Origin: Symbiodinium natans
Lineage: Eukaryota > Sar > Dinophyceae > Suessiales > Symbiodiniaceae
Length of the DNA stretch: 60,000 nucleotides
Reading direction: 5' to 3'
Assembly: GCA_905221605.1 (NCBI GenBank)
Contig: CAJNDS010002176.1
Span: 136,300 to 196,299, forward strand
Every line of letters begins with the position of its first letter. Position 1 is the stretch's first letter. Made by a program: the position numbers and the translations under genes. The notes under the pieces were generated by a model. The model did not search any database, had not been told where the DNA came from, and worked only from the letters and a program-made list of their open reading frames with translations. Below, piece after piece: positions 9,655 to 18,955 of the stretch.

Positions 9655-9850
9655 CGGGTTTAGAGGGTTTAGCGGGTTTAGAGGGTTTAGAGGGTGTAGA
9701 GGGTTTAGAGGGTTTGGAGGGTTTGGCAGTTTTTGAGGGTTTAGAGGGTGTAGACGGTGTAGTGGGTGTAGAGGGTTTAGAGGGTGTAGAGGGTGTAGTG
9801 GGTGTAGAGGGTGCAGAGTCTAGAGGGTTTAGAGGGTTTTAGGGTTTCGT
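9655..9850. repeat. 9-bp variant of the heptamer repeat
   Basis: About 20 tandem units of GGGTTTAGA/GGGTGTAGA, a 9-bp derivative of TTTAGGG that has expanded separately. Confidence 0.8.
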
Positions 9851-9872
9851 AACGTTGAGTGAGGGTTTATAG

Positions 9873-9954
9873 GGGTCTGCACATCAGTTCAGCACTTGGG
9901 GCGTTGAGGCATGCGTGTGCACCGAGAGGGCTTACTGTTGATTTTCGCATGCCT
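9873..9954 (+). CDS. Candidate exon
   Basis: TTTATAG|G acceptor. Phase 2 gives GLHISSALGALRHACAPRGL and more, open into the following CCCTAAA tract. A GA donor is proposed. No domain recognised. Confidence 0.42.
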
Positions 9955-10197
9955 GAACTCTATAAGACCTCAACCCTAACTCCTAAACTTGAACCCCAAA
10001 CCCTAAATCTTGAACCTTTTCCAATGCCTACAGAATCCCTGAACTGTCGAATCCCGAGACCCCTTATCTTGCCAATAGCAAGGGCGTGCGCCAATTAACT
10101 GGGGCCCGCGCAATTCCCACGAACAGGTTTAGGGTCCAGGGTTTGTAGCGTATGAGGGTGCTGTTGTTCCTGTTCTTTTCTATGCTGCTGTTTGTAG

Positions 10198-10241
10198 GAG
10201 CTTCCCTGCCACGACTGCCTCTTCTCAACAAAGTTGTTGTT
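10198..10241 (+). CDS. Candidate short exon
   Basis: A good pyrimidine-rich acceptor (GCTGCTGTTTGTAG|G). 44 nt, open in all three frames for most of its length. It ends at GAACCCTAAACCC, a GA donor formed at the start of a C-rich heptamer tract. Confidence 0.35.
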
Positions 10242-10499
10242 GAACCCTAAACCCAAAACCCTAAACCTAAACCCTAAACCCTGAACCCTGATCCCTGAAC
10301 CCTGAACCCTGAACCCTGATGGGGGTTTGGACCTTCAGCACGTGTATTGTGGAACCAGGCAGAATCACGTCTGAGGGGGTCCTTGTTTCTGGGGTGCCGT
10401 ACGATATATAGGACCCGAACTTCACCCTGATTTGGAACCCTAAACCCTAAACCCCAACCCTAAACCCTAAACCCTAAACCCTAAACCCCGCATGCTAAG

Positions 10500-10592
10500 G
10501 AAAGTGATATCGGTGGAACCCGCCCGGCAACTGCACGGCAAGAGGCTTTTTGTTCTGTTAGGCCGACGCCACGTATTCGCCGCCCTACATCC
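10500..10592 (+). CDS. Candidate exon, Arg/Leu-rich
   Basis: ATGCTAAG|G acceptor and CC|GAAACCC donor (GA). 93 nt, phase 2 to 2, with QLHGKRLFVLLGRRHVFAAL. Flanked on both sides by CCCTAAA tracts that would be intronic. No domain recognised. Confidence 0.5.
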
Positions 10593-10723
10593 GAAACCCT
10601 AAACCCTAAACCCCAAGCCCATCTAAGCCCGAAACCCAAGTTCTAAGTCCTAGTCCCTAAACCCTAAACCCTAAACCCTAAACCCTAAACCCTAAACCCT
10701 AAACCTTTTGTGCGCACCCTAAG

Positions 10724-10783
10724 GATACATATAGGGAGTACTCGCACCTGAAAGCACTTTTTAAGTGGGACTTTGTGGCCCCA
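10724..10783 (+). CDS. Candidate exon, aromatic-rich
   Basis: CCTAAG|G acceptor and CCA|GCGCTAAACC (GC donor). 20 codons in phase 0, reading DTYREYSHLKALFKWDFVAP. The other two frames contain stops, which favours this frame. Confidence 0.5.
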
Positions 10784-10917
10784 GCGCTAAACCCTAAACC
10801 CTAAACCCTGATCGCTAGACTTAAGCCCTAAACCCTAAACAGTCTATGAACAACAATAAAGATAAGGTATATGGACCCTTAGAGCCTTAGAGTTAGGGAT
10901 CCATACGCATAGATAAA

Positions 10918-10962
10918 TAAATATGTGTATATATATATATGTATGTGTATATATATATATAT
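10918..10962. repeat. TA/TG microsatellite
   Basis: ATATGTGTATATATATATATG-type dinucleotides. Similar patches occur at 3797-3823, 19490-19530, 24251-24272, 46560-46625 and 50704-50740. Confidence 0.85.
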
Positions 10963-11134
10963 GTGGTTACTTCTCTAGACTGTGCTCCCATTTGGGGTTA
11001 CTATGATAACCCGGCTCCTAAATCATGTAGAGCTGCTTGGGTCCTCTAAGCCCTAAACCCTAAACCCTAAACCCTACACCCCAGACCCTAGACCCTAAAC
11101 CCTAAACCTCGCAAAGCTTTCCGTTGTAGCACAG

Positions 11135-11208
11135 GTCCACTATTCAGGAGTGCCCCTCGTTGTTGCCCCTACGTGGGCCTTTCCCCGAAGCATCCTAGGG
11201 GCTGCATG
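11135..11208 (+). CDS. Candidate exon, hydrophobic
   Basis: AGCACAG|G acceptor. Phase 0 gives VHYSGVPLVVAPTWAFPRSI and stays open well beyond. The right boundary (GT at 11209) is a guess. A second frame is open for 20 codons. Confidence 0.35.
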
Positions 11209-11432
11209 TTTATGCAGTGTACCTGTGGCTCCAGTTACCTACTCTTCCACTAGTTGCTTAACAACCCCCCAAATATCGAGAATCGTATTCCCTTTATTGC
11301 CCTTCTAAGGAAGAATATTTGTTGTTTTATGTCGGGGTTCTTAAGCAAAAATGTTGAGGATCATGCCCTGTATGTAGGGGGTTAGAGCCTTTTGCTTTAC
11401 GTAGGGTTTAGGGTTTTTAGGTTTAAATTTAG

Positions 11433-11655
11433 GTTTCGGACAAGCCCTGACTGCACGGAATGAATGCCTCAAACAGACGCGACAAGCCTTATCTGTTGAA
11501 AGACCTTTTCCCCACGCCGCTGGGCTCCCACAACGGAGCAAGCACGGGCGCAAAAACCCGAAATCCGAAACCCGTTGCCGCAGAATTCTTAGTTCTCGGC
11601 TAGCCAGGCCAGCGAACAACCTCGCACTCTGCCGTCCTCCGCGAAAACGAGCAGG
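11433..11655 (+). CDS. Candidate long exon, basic protein segment
   Basis: From ATTTAG|G to GG|GTTGAAGG. Phase 1 is open for 73 codons, unusually long for this region, and rich in Arg/Lys (FGQALTARNECLKQTRQAL, later RKNPKSETRCRRILSSRL). It leaves phase 2, which matches 11870. The opposite strand also has a 92-codon frame here, so strand choice rests on the splice-site chain. No domain recognised. Confidence 0.5.
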
Positions 11656-11869
11656 GTTGAAGGGTTTAGGTTACCCTGCGCCCCTTTTGCGACCAAGAAC
11701 TATCCCCCCAATCTCAGGGGTAGGAAGGAACATAAACATAATGGGCTACTACCCTTAATCCCCTATGTAGTCCTTATAAAGCCCTAAACCCTAAACCCTA
11801 AACCCTGAACCCTGAACCCTGAACCCTAAACCCTAAACCCCAAACCGACCCAAGATCTGGCGACGTAAG

Positions 11870-11968
11870 GAACCGCAGAGATTCGATGACGAGCTCCGAT
11901 AACATGCACGGCGAGATCGTCTTTTTTGATAATTTTGTGCCCCACGGTGTCGCTACAATTGAGGCAGG
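11870..11968 (+). CDS. Candidate exon, acidic/aromatic
   Basis: GACGTAAG|G acceptor and GCAGG|GTTCAAGG donor. 99 nt, phase 2 to 2, with SSDNMHGEIVFFDNFVPHGV. The phases connect the exons at 11433 and 12568. No domain recognised. Confidence 0.52.
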
Positions 11969-12567
11969 GTTCAAGGTTTAGGGTTTAGGGTTTAGGGCTT
12001 CGGGCTTAGGGCTTAGGGTTTAGGGTTTAGAGTTTTTGAGGCGGGGCCCGGCCCTCGCAAATCCCCTAGCGGAATAGAATATGTAGTACAAGTAAGTACA
12101 TATGTTCATATGAAATCCGAAGCAAATTAATATGTGTGCACACGCATATATGTACTGTATATGTACACACACATATTTCGTTCGTTGCTGGTTTAAGCGA
12201 CAAAACTAGCGTTGTTTTTTGATCTTTTGCAAGCCCTTTTTTTATTCCACAGCATGTTCGGAACATTGAATAATTGTCCTCATGAGGGGGTTGGGAAGAT
12301 GAAGCACGAGTACTTCACACCCTCTAGGTCCGCTGTCCACCTACTTGTACCGAGTGGGCTGCGGGGGGGGGGGAAGCTCCTTTTACTTGGAGGTTCAGGG
12401 TACTTATAACCCCAATGATCCAGGTCTGTGGAAACCGTTTGGGGTTTATAGGGTTAAGGGAAAATCCTGAATCCGAAGCCCGCGGCCCTCAACCCTAAAC
12501 CCTCAACCCTAAACCCGAAACCCTAGACCCTAAACCCTAAACCCTAAACCTAAACTCCTCGTGACAG

Positions 12568-12702
12568 GCATCTTCAGTCCCTTCCAGACGGCGTAGCGGA
12601 GGAGAAGACTCTGGAAGCGGGCGAGCGCGAGACTACAGCATCCGCTTGTGCCTGTAGATGTTGTTTCCCCCCCGAAGGGTCCATGTGCCCATGTAGTGAA
12701 GG
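12568..12702 (+). CDS. Candidate exon with Cys-rich end
   Basis: CGTGACAG|G acceptor and GAAGG|GTTTAGGG donor supplied by a heptamer. 45 codons, phase 2 to 2: an acidic stretch (LPDGVAEEKTLEAGERETTA), then a Cys cluster (ACACRCCFPPEGSMCPC). The Cys spacing might bind metal, but no named domain is recognised. Confidence 0.55.
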
Positions 12703-12947
12703 GTTTAGGGTTTAGGGTTTAGGGTTTAGGGTTTAGGGTTTAGGGTTTAGGGTTCAGGGTTCAGGGTTCAGGGTTTAGGGTTCGGGGTTTAGGGTTCAGG
12801 GTTTAGGGTTCAGGGTTCAAGGTTCGGGGTTCAGGGTTTAGAGTATATGCTTGGGCCCTACAGCTACCTGTGGGAACTCACCTAAACCCAAACCCTAAAC
12901 CCTAAACCCTAAACCCTAAACCCTAAACCCTAAACCCTAAACCCAAG

Positions 12948-13039
12948 TTCACACTACGTCGGTACATGGGCCCGCCTGGGATGGGGTTCTGCTTCAGCGT
13001 TCCGGTCTGCTTTGAAACCAAACATGGCAAGCCTACCTG
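12948..13039 (+). CDS. Candidate exon, two open frames
   Basis: Between AACCCAAG and CTACCTG|GTAACAAA. The frame matching the previous exon contains SHYVGTWARLGWGSASAF. Another frame reads MGPPGMGFCFSVPVCFE. Phase continuity with 12568 and 13120 favours the first. Confidence 0.42.
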
Positions 13040-13119
13040 GTAACAAACCCGAACCCTAAACCCTAAACCCTAAACCCTAAACCCTAAACCCTAAACCCTT
13101 TTGCCCTTGAAAAACACAG

Positions 13120-13192
13120 ACCGTCGAACCTCCCAGCCCACGACCGGTGACGGGTGGAAAGGCGGAGCCCTCTCTTCTGTTGTGAAAGATTG
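13120..13192 (+). CDS. Candidate exon
   Basis: AACACAG acceptor. Phase 1 gives RRTSQPTTGDGWKGGALSSV. A GC donor at GATTG|GCGATGAC is proposed, with alternative GT donors a few bases earlier. The acceptor is followed by A rather than the usual G. Confidence 0.4.
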
Positions 13193-13267
13193 GCGATGAC
13201 AACCACAAGAAGAGTTTAGGGTTTAGGGTTTAGGGTTTAGGGTTTAGGGTTTAGGGTTTAGGGTTAG

Positions 13268-13387
13268 GGTTGTTTGGTCTCTTGCGGTGCGGTTTCTTCG
13301 TCCTTTGCCCACCAGCTGCTAATGCACCAGAACTTCATGGATTTTTCTCTCAAAACAAGCAAGCAGATGAACAGGAGTTCCACCACT
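13268..13387 (+). CDS. Candidate exon, frame uncertain
   Basis: Starts after a GTTAG formed by heptamers. One frame contains SSSFAHQLLMHQNFMDFSLK, another PPAANAPELHGFFSQNKQAD. Both are open for about 40 codons. The right edge is set at T|GACAAG for the second frame. Confidence 0.38.
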
Positions 13388-14282
13388 GACAAGTTACCCC
13401 AAACCCTGAACCCTAAAACCCTAAACCCCCGATTACCAACTTCTTTGTGCAGTCCTGGCTGTTACGCGACTCGATGAACAGCATAGTTCCTTGCTCTGGG
13501 CTGTAACATTCACTGACAGCTCAAGCCTTAAAGCCCTAAACCCTAAACCCTAAACCCTAAACCCTAAATTCTAAACTATCGGACTCATGAGTCCACCCCG
13601 GGACCCCTTTGAGACACACTTGAGAAGAATCAGAGTCGTACCATCTTAAGGGTTTAGGGTTAGGGTTTAGGGTTTAGGGTTTAGGGTTTAGGGTTTAGGG
13701 TTTAGGGTTTAGGGTTTAGGGTGCAGGCTTAGAATATACTACTTGCTTAGCGCATATGTAGGATCCGGAATCGGGAATGCGGCCTCCTATTACTCAACGC
13801 GTGGGCAAGCCCTAAACCCCGGCGAGCAGTAAGCAGCTCATCGCTCCCCCCTTTATTAAACAGGCGCCCCCCCCCCCCCCCCCCCCGCCTCCCCCCTAAT
13901 AGAAACTCGAAAGGTGTTTGTATTAGGGAGATGCTTTAATCCATATGCCATCTTTTGAGATGGGGTTTAGATTGCTCTGAACCCCCCCCCCCTAATTCGG
14001 AATAGGGTTTAAACGACGGTTTTTTTTTTTTGTAATCAGGGGGTGTGTTTAATACAAGGGGGAATCGATTTAAACCCCAAACCTACAAGCAACCCTAAAC
14101 CACCCTAAAACCCTAAACCCTAAACCCTATAAACTCTAAACCCTAAACCCTAAACCGTGTCTCGCCTGTTCTCACTGGCATCGCGCGAGAGCAGAGCTAT
14201 GAGCGCCCGATGCATTGAAGAGAGGCCCATCCTCCTCCGAACCGGATTCGAGTTCAGGGTTTTAGGGTTTAGGGTTTAGGGT

Positions 14283-14342
<60 letters not shown>

Positions 14343-14548
14343 CCTCTACATGAGCCCTTCAAAGTCACTGGGTTTTGGAGTACTATGCCTTAATATGTTT
14401 TTTGTTTCTGGGTTCCTATTATAGCTACTTATACCAAAAAAGAGTATGTTTTTTCGGGTCTACTCGAAAGTAGGGGTCAAGGAAACCCTAAACCCTAAAC
14501 TCTAAACCCTAAACCCTAAACCCTTCTGATTCAAATCGCGCACAGAAG

Positions 14549-15125
14549 CAGGGGTACCCCCAATGTGACCATCATGTAGAGGACTACGTCGAGTCGTCGC
14601 AGCGGGTTAGGCTTTGGTGTTTAGGGTTTAGGGTTTAGGGTTTAGAGTTTAGGGTTTAGGGTACTGTAGCTGGCGCGGTGCGGGCGAGTTTAGGTGGTGG
14701 ATGAGGCTCGAGGCTCAAGGCCTTTGGGGGGTTTTGGTACACATGCTGGAGCTGCAACATAAAAGCCAAACTCCTTTCGCACATGGAGACGCAAAGAAGT
14801 CAAAGCTCCATATAAGGCCTATACCCTTAAACCCTTCAAGCCCCAAAACCCTGATAGACCCTCTGTGCTTTTCTGTAAGTTTAAATCCTTAGCCTTTTTG
14901 GGTTTATTGGGGGTTTTTTAAGAAGGCAGCTATAAAATTCAATTTATAGCTACCCTGCGAAGTGCAGCCAAGAACCCTGCAAGCCCTCAAAACTCTGAGC
15001 TCAGTCTGTAGTGTCAAATTCCCATGGGCTTCCCCATGGGGGCCGCCGGCTGACGTGGAAGGCCGCAGCAGTGTGGGGCAGAGATTCTCAACGAAGAGCC
15101 CCCGAACTAACCCTCAGCCCAAGTG
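14549..15125 (+). repeat. Tandem exon block, diverged copy 0
   Basis: Contains CCCCCAATGTGACCATCATG (from 14560), a MLELQ-type reading frame (14743 on) and CTGAGCTCAGTCTG, in the same order as the blocks at 15467 and 17371. Clearly more diverged than those two. Confidence 0.55.
14875..14976 (+). repeat. Intron-like dispersed element, copy 2
   Basis: Starts with a textbook donor, GTAAGTTTAAATCC, and contains the 9-bp stem AGCTATAAA (14928-14936) / TTTATAGCT (14943-14951). It matches 1442-1540. It looks like a small intron family with a conserved hairpin. Confidence 0.6.
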
Positions 15126-15492
15126 CAACTCACCCTACCCCCCCCCCCCTTAAGCCGAGATACCACACACAGAAACCCTAATTGCTGACATTGCTGGTCT
15201 CCATGTTTGAGTTGGCCGGTGCACAGAGTTTAGATGGGTTGAAGTAGGGATCGTTCAAACAGAGGCAGAGGGATCGTGGATAAGCCCTGCATGGTTCGCT
15301 ACATGTTGTGTGCAGTACTTGGAGGTTCATGGTACTTAGTATTTAATGGGCTGCATTTTTTAGAGTTTAGGGTTTAGGGTTTAAAGTGTAAGGTTTAGGG
15401 ACCAGGCTTGTGCAAGAACACTTGCATCCTTCCACCACCACGAAGTTTTGCAAATGATTGTTCGCGTCGTGTCTCTTTCGCTTTATCTTGGG

Positions 15493-15633
15493 ATGTTCCC
15501 CTTATACTAACTAACCCTCCTTAATAGGGATTAAACCCTAAACCCTAAACCCCTAAACCCTAAACCCTAAACCCTAAACCCCCCCCCCCCTATGATAGTC
15601 CCCATTAAGGACTGTTAGTAGAAGGGGGAACAT
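15493..15633. mobile_element. Fold-back element A with CCCTAAA loop
   Basis: Arms ATGTTCCCCTTATACTAACT and the near-complement ending GAAGGGGGAACAT. The loop is a CCCTAAA tract plus a C run rather than the unique loop of 3951-4047. It lies just left of a candidate exon, so it is probably intronic. Confidence 0.65.
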
Positions 15634-15648
15634 CCACATTGACCTTAG

Positions 15649-15711
15649 TTTCGCAGCCTGCTCGGACGTTTTGCCTGTCTACCTCAAGAACGCAAGACCT
15701 GCACTTTTGGG
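15649..15711 (+). CDS. Candidate exon, block A
   Basis: GACCTTAG acceptor and TTGGG|GTTTGG donor. Phase 2 to 2, reading FAACSDVLPVYLKNARPALL. The copy at 17541-17603 has the same length and phase and differs by Ala/Val and Pro/Ala, which supports a real coding frame. Confidence 0.55.
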
Positions 15712-15992
15712 GTTTGGGTTTAGGGTTTAGGGTTTGGGGTTTGGGGTTTGGGGTTTAGGGTTTTGGGCTTAGGGTGACGAACCCTATATGAGGCTTTTTT
15801 CCACGAGCCTACAACAGAACAAGTAGGTTTTGGATTTCTTAAGGAAGATTAATATTTAGAATGCGTCAACATTCTATTCACGCATCCTGGCAGCATATTC
15901 CAGGGTCTCAGGACCCATGCTCTAACTTTCGGTTTCTTCGGGGGGGAGGGGGGGGGGGGGGGGGCGCCCCCAAAAATGACCATCATACAGAG

Positions 15993-16054
15993 GACTGTCC
16001 AAATGTCGAAAGTTGCAGAGGTTGTTGCTGGTGTATTTCCGGGCACTGAAGAGG
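15993..16054 (+). CDS. Candidate exon, block A (AEVVAGVF)
   Basis: ATACAGAG|G acceptor and G|GTACCC donor. Phase 2 to 1, reading TVQMSKVAEVVAGVFPGTEE. The copy at 17874-17935 has conservative changes. An upstream exon (15844-15942) containing MRQHSIHASWQHIPGSQD precedes it, separated by a G-rich 50-bp intron-like gap. Confidence 0.52.
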
Positions 16055-17396
16055 GTACCCTGAACCCTAAACCCTAAACCTCAGACCCTAGACCTTAGAC
16101 CCTGGACCCTAGATCCTAAACCCTAAACCCTAAACCCTAGGAGAAAGCTCAAGGCTCAAGGTCTCTAGGGGTGGGTACGCATGCTCGAGCTTCCGCCTCT
16201 GGCACGTGGAGACCTAGCAACACTCCGCAAGCCCTACGGTTTAGGGTTTAGGGTGTACGTAGGGTTTAGGGTTGAGGGTTTAGGGTTTCGGGAAGCCCTA
16301 AACCCTCGTAAGCCCCATAAACCCTCTAAACTTTTGAGCCCAGTCTGCAGAGTTAACTCCCTTGGGACCTCCGGCCGACGTGCTTAAGGGTGCAGCAGTA
16401 AGGGATGTAGGGCACGAGCCCAAACGGTGATTTCAGGGCTAGGGGAAGCACACCCTGAGTCCTAAACCCTAAACCCTAAACCCTTGACCCCAAGCCTCAA
16501 ACCCTAAACCCTAAACCTTAAACCCTAAACCCTGCACCTTCAGTCCAGCAGGCTCACCGTGCGTTTCCTAGAGTACTCGCAGATCCAGTCCTCGGCAAAA
16601 AAACATCTGCCCCCCAATCTTCGCCGGTTAGCTTCCCAGACGCAGGCTTTTCTTAATGAGGTTTTCGGGGTTTAGGGTTTAGGGTTTAGGGTTTAGGGCT
16701 AGGCGCGAAGACGGACCGGAAGCTACCCGCCACCTTCGTGTTTTAATTTGGGCTCCTTCGTGTTTTAATTTGGGCTCCTCGGGCACATAGAATTTTGTGT
16801 TTTAATGTTGGGGCTCCCTCGGCCGGCTGCCAAAGACTAGCTTACGTGAAGAAGAGTGCGCGATGCACTGTCCGCTGGGGATGTCCACGTATTAACCCCC
16901 AAACCCCAAACCCTTGTAAACCCTAAATCCTAGACCCGGAAATCCCAAACCCTAAGCCCTTGACCCTAAACCCCAAACCTTTGCACCTTGTCGGCCCTAA
17001 AACCTGAAATCCTATAAGCCCATTATAACGGTACTTATAACCTTACTTATAACCATATTAGGGCACTTAAGGGGCTTCTAAGTGGGTTATAAGTACAGTG
17101 AAAATACCCTTATAACCCTACTCATAACCATATTGGGGCACTTAAAGGGGCTTATAAGTTGGTAATAAGTACAGTGAAAATATCCTAAACCCAAAACCCA
17201 AAACCCAAAAACCAAAAACCCTGAACCCTAAACCCTAAACCCTAAACCCTCAACCCTAAACCTAGTTACGAAGTACCATGAACCTCCAAGTATAAGCCCC
17301 CAGGAAGCCCCTCCAGCTGGCAGCTTTATCAAACAGGGTGCCAAGCCCACTAAGGAGCAGAGAGACAGAATCGTGTCTCTTTCGCTTTATCTTGGG

Positions 17397-17525
17397 ATGT
17401 TCCCCTTATACTAACTAACACCCGAATAGGGATTATTGTACACCCTAAACCCTAAACCCTAAACCCCTAAACCCTAAACCCCCCCGATAGTCCCTATTAA
17501 GGACTGTTAGTAGAAGGGGGAACAT
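17397..17525. mobile_element. Fold-back element A, block B copy
   Basis: Same arms as 15493-15633, again with CCCTAAA units in the loop, duplicated together with the block. Confidence 0.65.
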
Positions 17526-17540
17526 GCACGTTGACTCCAG

Positions 17541-17603
17541 TTTCGTAGCCTGCTCGGACGTTTTGGCTGTCTACCTCAAGAACGCAAGACCTGCACTTTT
17601 GGG
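17541..17603 (+). CDS. Candidate exon, block B
   Basis: Paralogue of 15649-15711, reading FVACSDVLAVYLKNARPALL, with identical length and phase. Confidence 0.55.
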
Positions 17604-17873
17604 GTTAGGGTTTAGGGTTTAGGGTTTAGGGTTTAGGGTTTAGGGTTTAGCGTTTAGGGTTTAGGGTTTACGGGTTGCGAGCCCTATACGAGGCTTTATA
17701 CTAGGAGCCTACAACAAAACAAGTATGTTTGGGATTTCTTAAGGAAGATTAATACTTAGAATGCGTCAACATTCTATTCACGCTTGGTGGCAGCATATTC
17801 CAGGGTCTCAGGACCAATGCTCTAACTTTCGGTTTCTTCGGGGGGCGCACCCAAAAATGACCATCATACAGAG

Positions 17874-17935
17874 GACTGCCCAAATGCCGAAAATTGCAGA
17901 GGTTGTTGCTGGTGTATTTCCGGGCACTGAAGACG
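17874..17935 (+). CDS. Candidate exon, block B (AEVVAGVF)
   Basis: Paralogue of 15993-16054, reading TAQMPKIAEVVAGVFPGTED. ATACAGAG|G acceptor, GT donor. Confidence 0.52.
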
Positions 17936-18955
17936 GTGCCCTATTTCTAAACCCTAAACCCTAGGCCCTAAACCCTAAGCCCTAAACCCTAAACCCTAAA
18001 CCCTAAACCCTAACCCTGCACCCTCAGTCCAGCAGGAGGAGGAGGCTCAAGGCTCCAGGTCCCTAGGGGTGTAGGGTGCCATGCTCGAGCTTCAGCCTCT
18101 GGCACATGGAGACCTAGGAAAGCAAAACTCCGCAAGCCCTGCGGTTTAGGGTTTAGGGTTTAGGGTTTAGGGTTTAGGGTTTAGGGTTTAGGGTTTAGGG
18201 TTTAGGGTTTAGGGTTTAGGGTTTAGGGAAGCCCTAAGCCCTCATAAGCCCACACACCCTCTAAACTCTGAGCTCAGTCTGCAGAGTTAACCCCCCGTTG
18301 GGACCATGCAGGGCACGAGCCCTATCGGTGATTTCAGGGTTGGGGGAAGCACCCTCTGACTCCCCTAAACCCTAAACCCTAAACCCTGAACCCTGCACCC
18401 TGCACCCTGCACCCTGCACCCTCAGTCCAGCAGGCTCACCGTGCTTTCCCTAGAGTACTCGCGACTCCAGCTTAGTAGCTGAGTGAGCACACTTTACACT
18501 GTTTGGGATACTAGAATCCCCTATAGAACTGAAAGTGTACACTTTTGGGGGGTTTATGAACTCGGCAACTAAGCCGGTTTTCGGCAAAAGACATCTGCCG
18601 CCGATCTTCGGCGTACAGCTTCCCACAGTGCAGCCCATTTGTTCACAAGGTTTTCGGCTCGTGCCAAGCTACGATAGGGTCGGAAGAAGTACTACTAGTA
18701 TTCCCTCATGGTCCCTGTACAATTATAATTACTCTGATAACCCCCAAAACCCCTGATTCTAATTCTTAAGGCCCCTATAGTCGCCTAAACCCTAAACCCG
18801 AACCCCAAACCCCAAACCCCAAACCTCAAACCCCAATTCTATATTAGGCGCGAAGACGGTCCGGAAGCTACCCGCCACCTTCGTGTTTTAATTCGGGCCC
18901 CTGAGGCCCCCTTGGTGTTTTAATGTTGGCTCCCTCGGCCGGCTGCCAAAGACCT

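Larger units (their letters stand above)
15467..16842 (+). repeat. Tandem exon block, copy A
   Basis: Shared with 17371-18955, beginning at TCGTGTCTCTTTCGCTTTAT and ending at GGCTGCCAAAGAC. It includes fold-back element A, several candidate exons and a GTGTTTTAAT repeat. Heptamer tracts inside differ in length between copies, while the islands are well conserved. Confidence 0.8.
17371..18955 (+). repeat. Tandem exon block, copy B
   Basis: Second close copy of the 15467-16842 block, offset by 1904 bp at the left edge. Its longer TTTAGGG array (18143-18228, about 12 units) accounts for part of the extra length. Confidence 0.8.
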
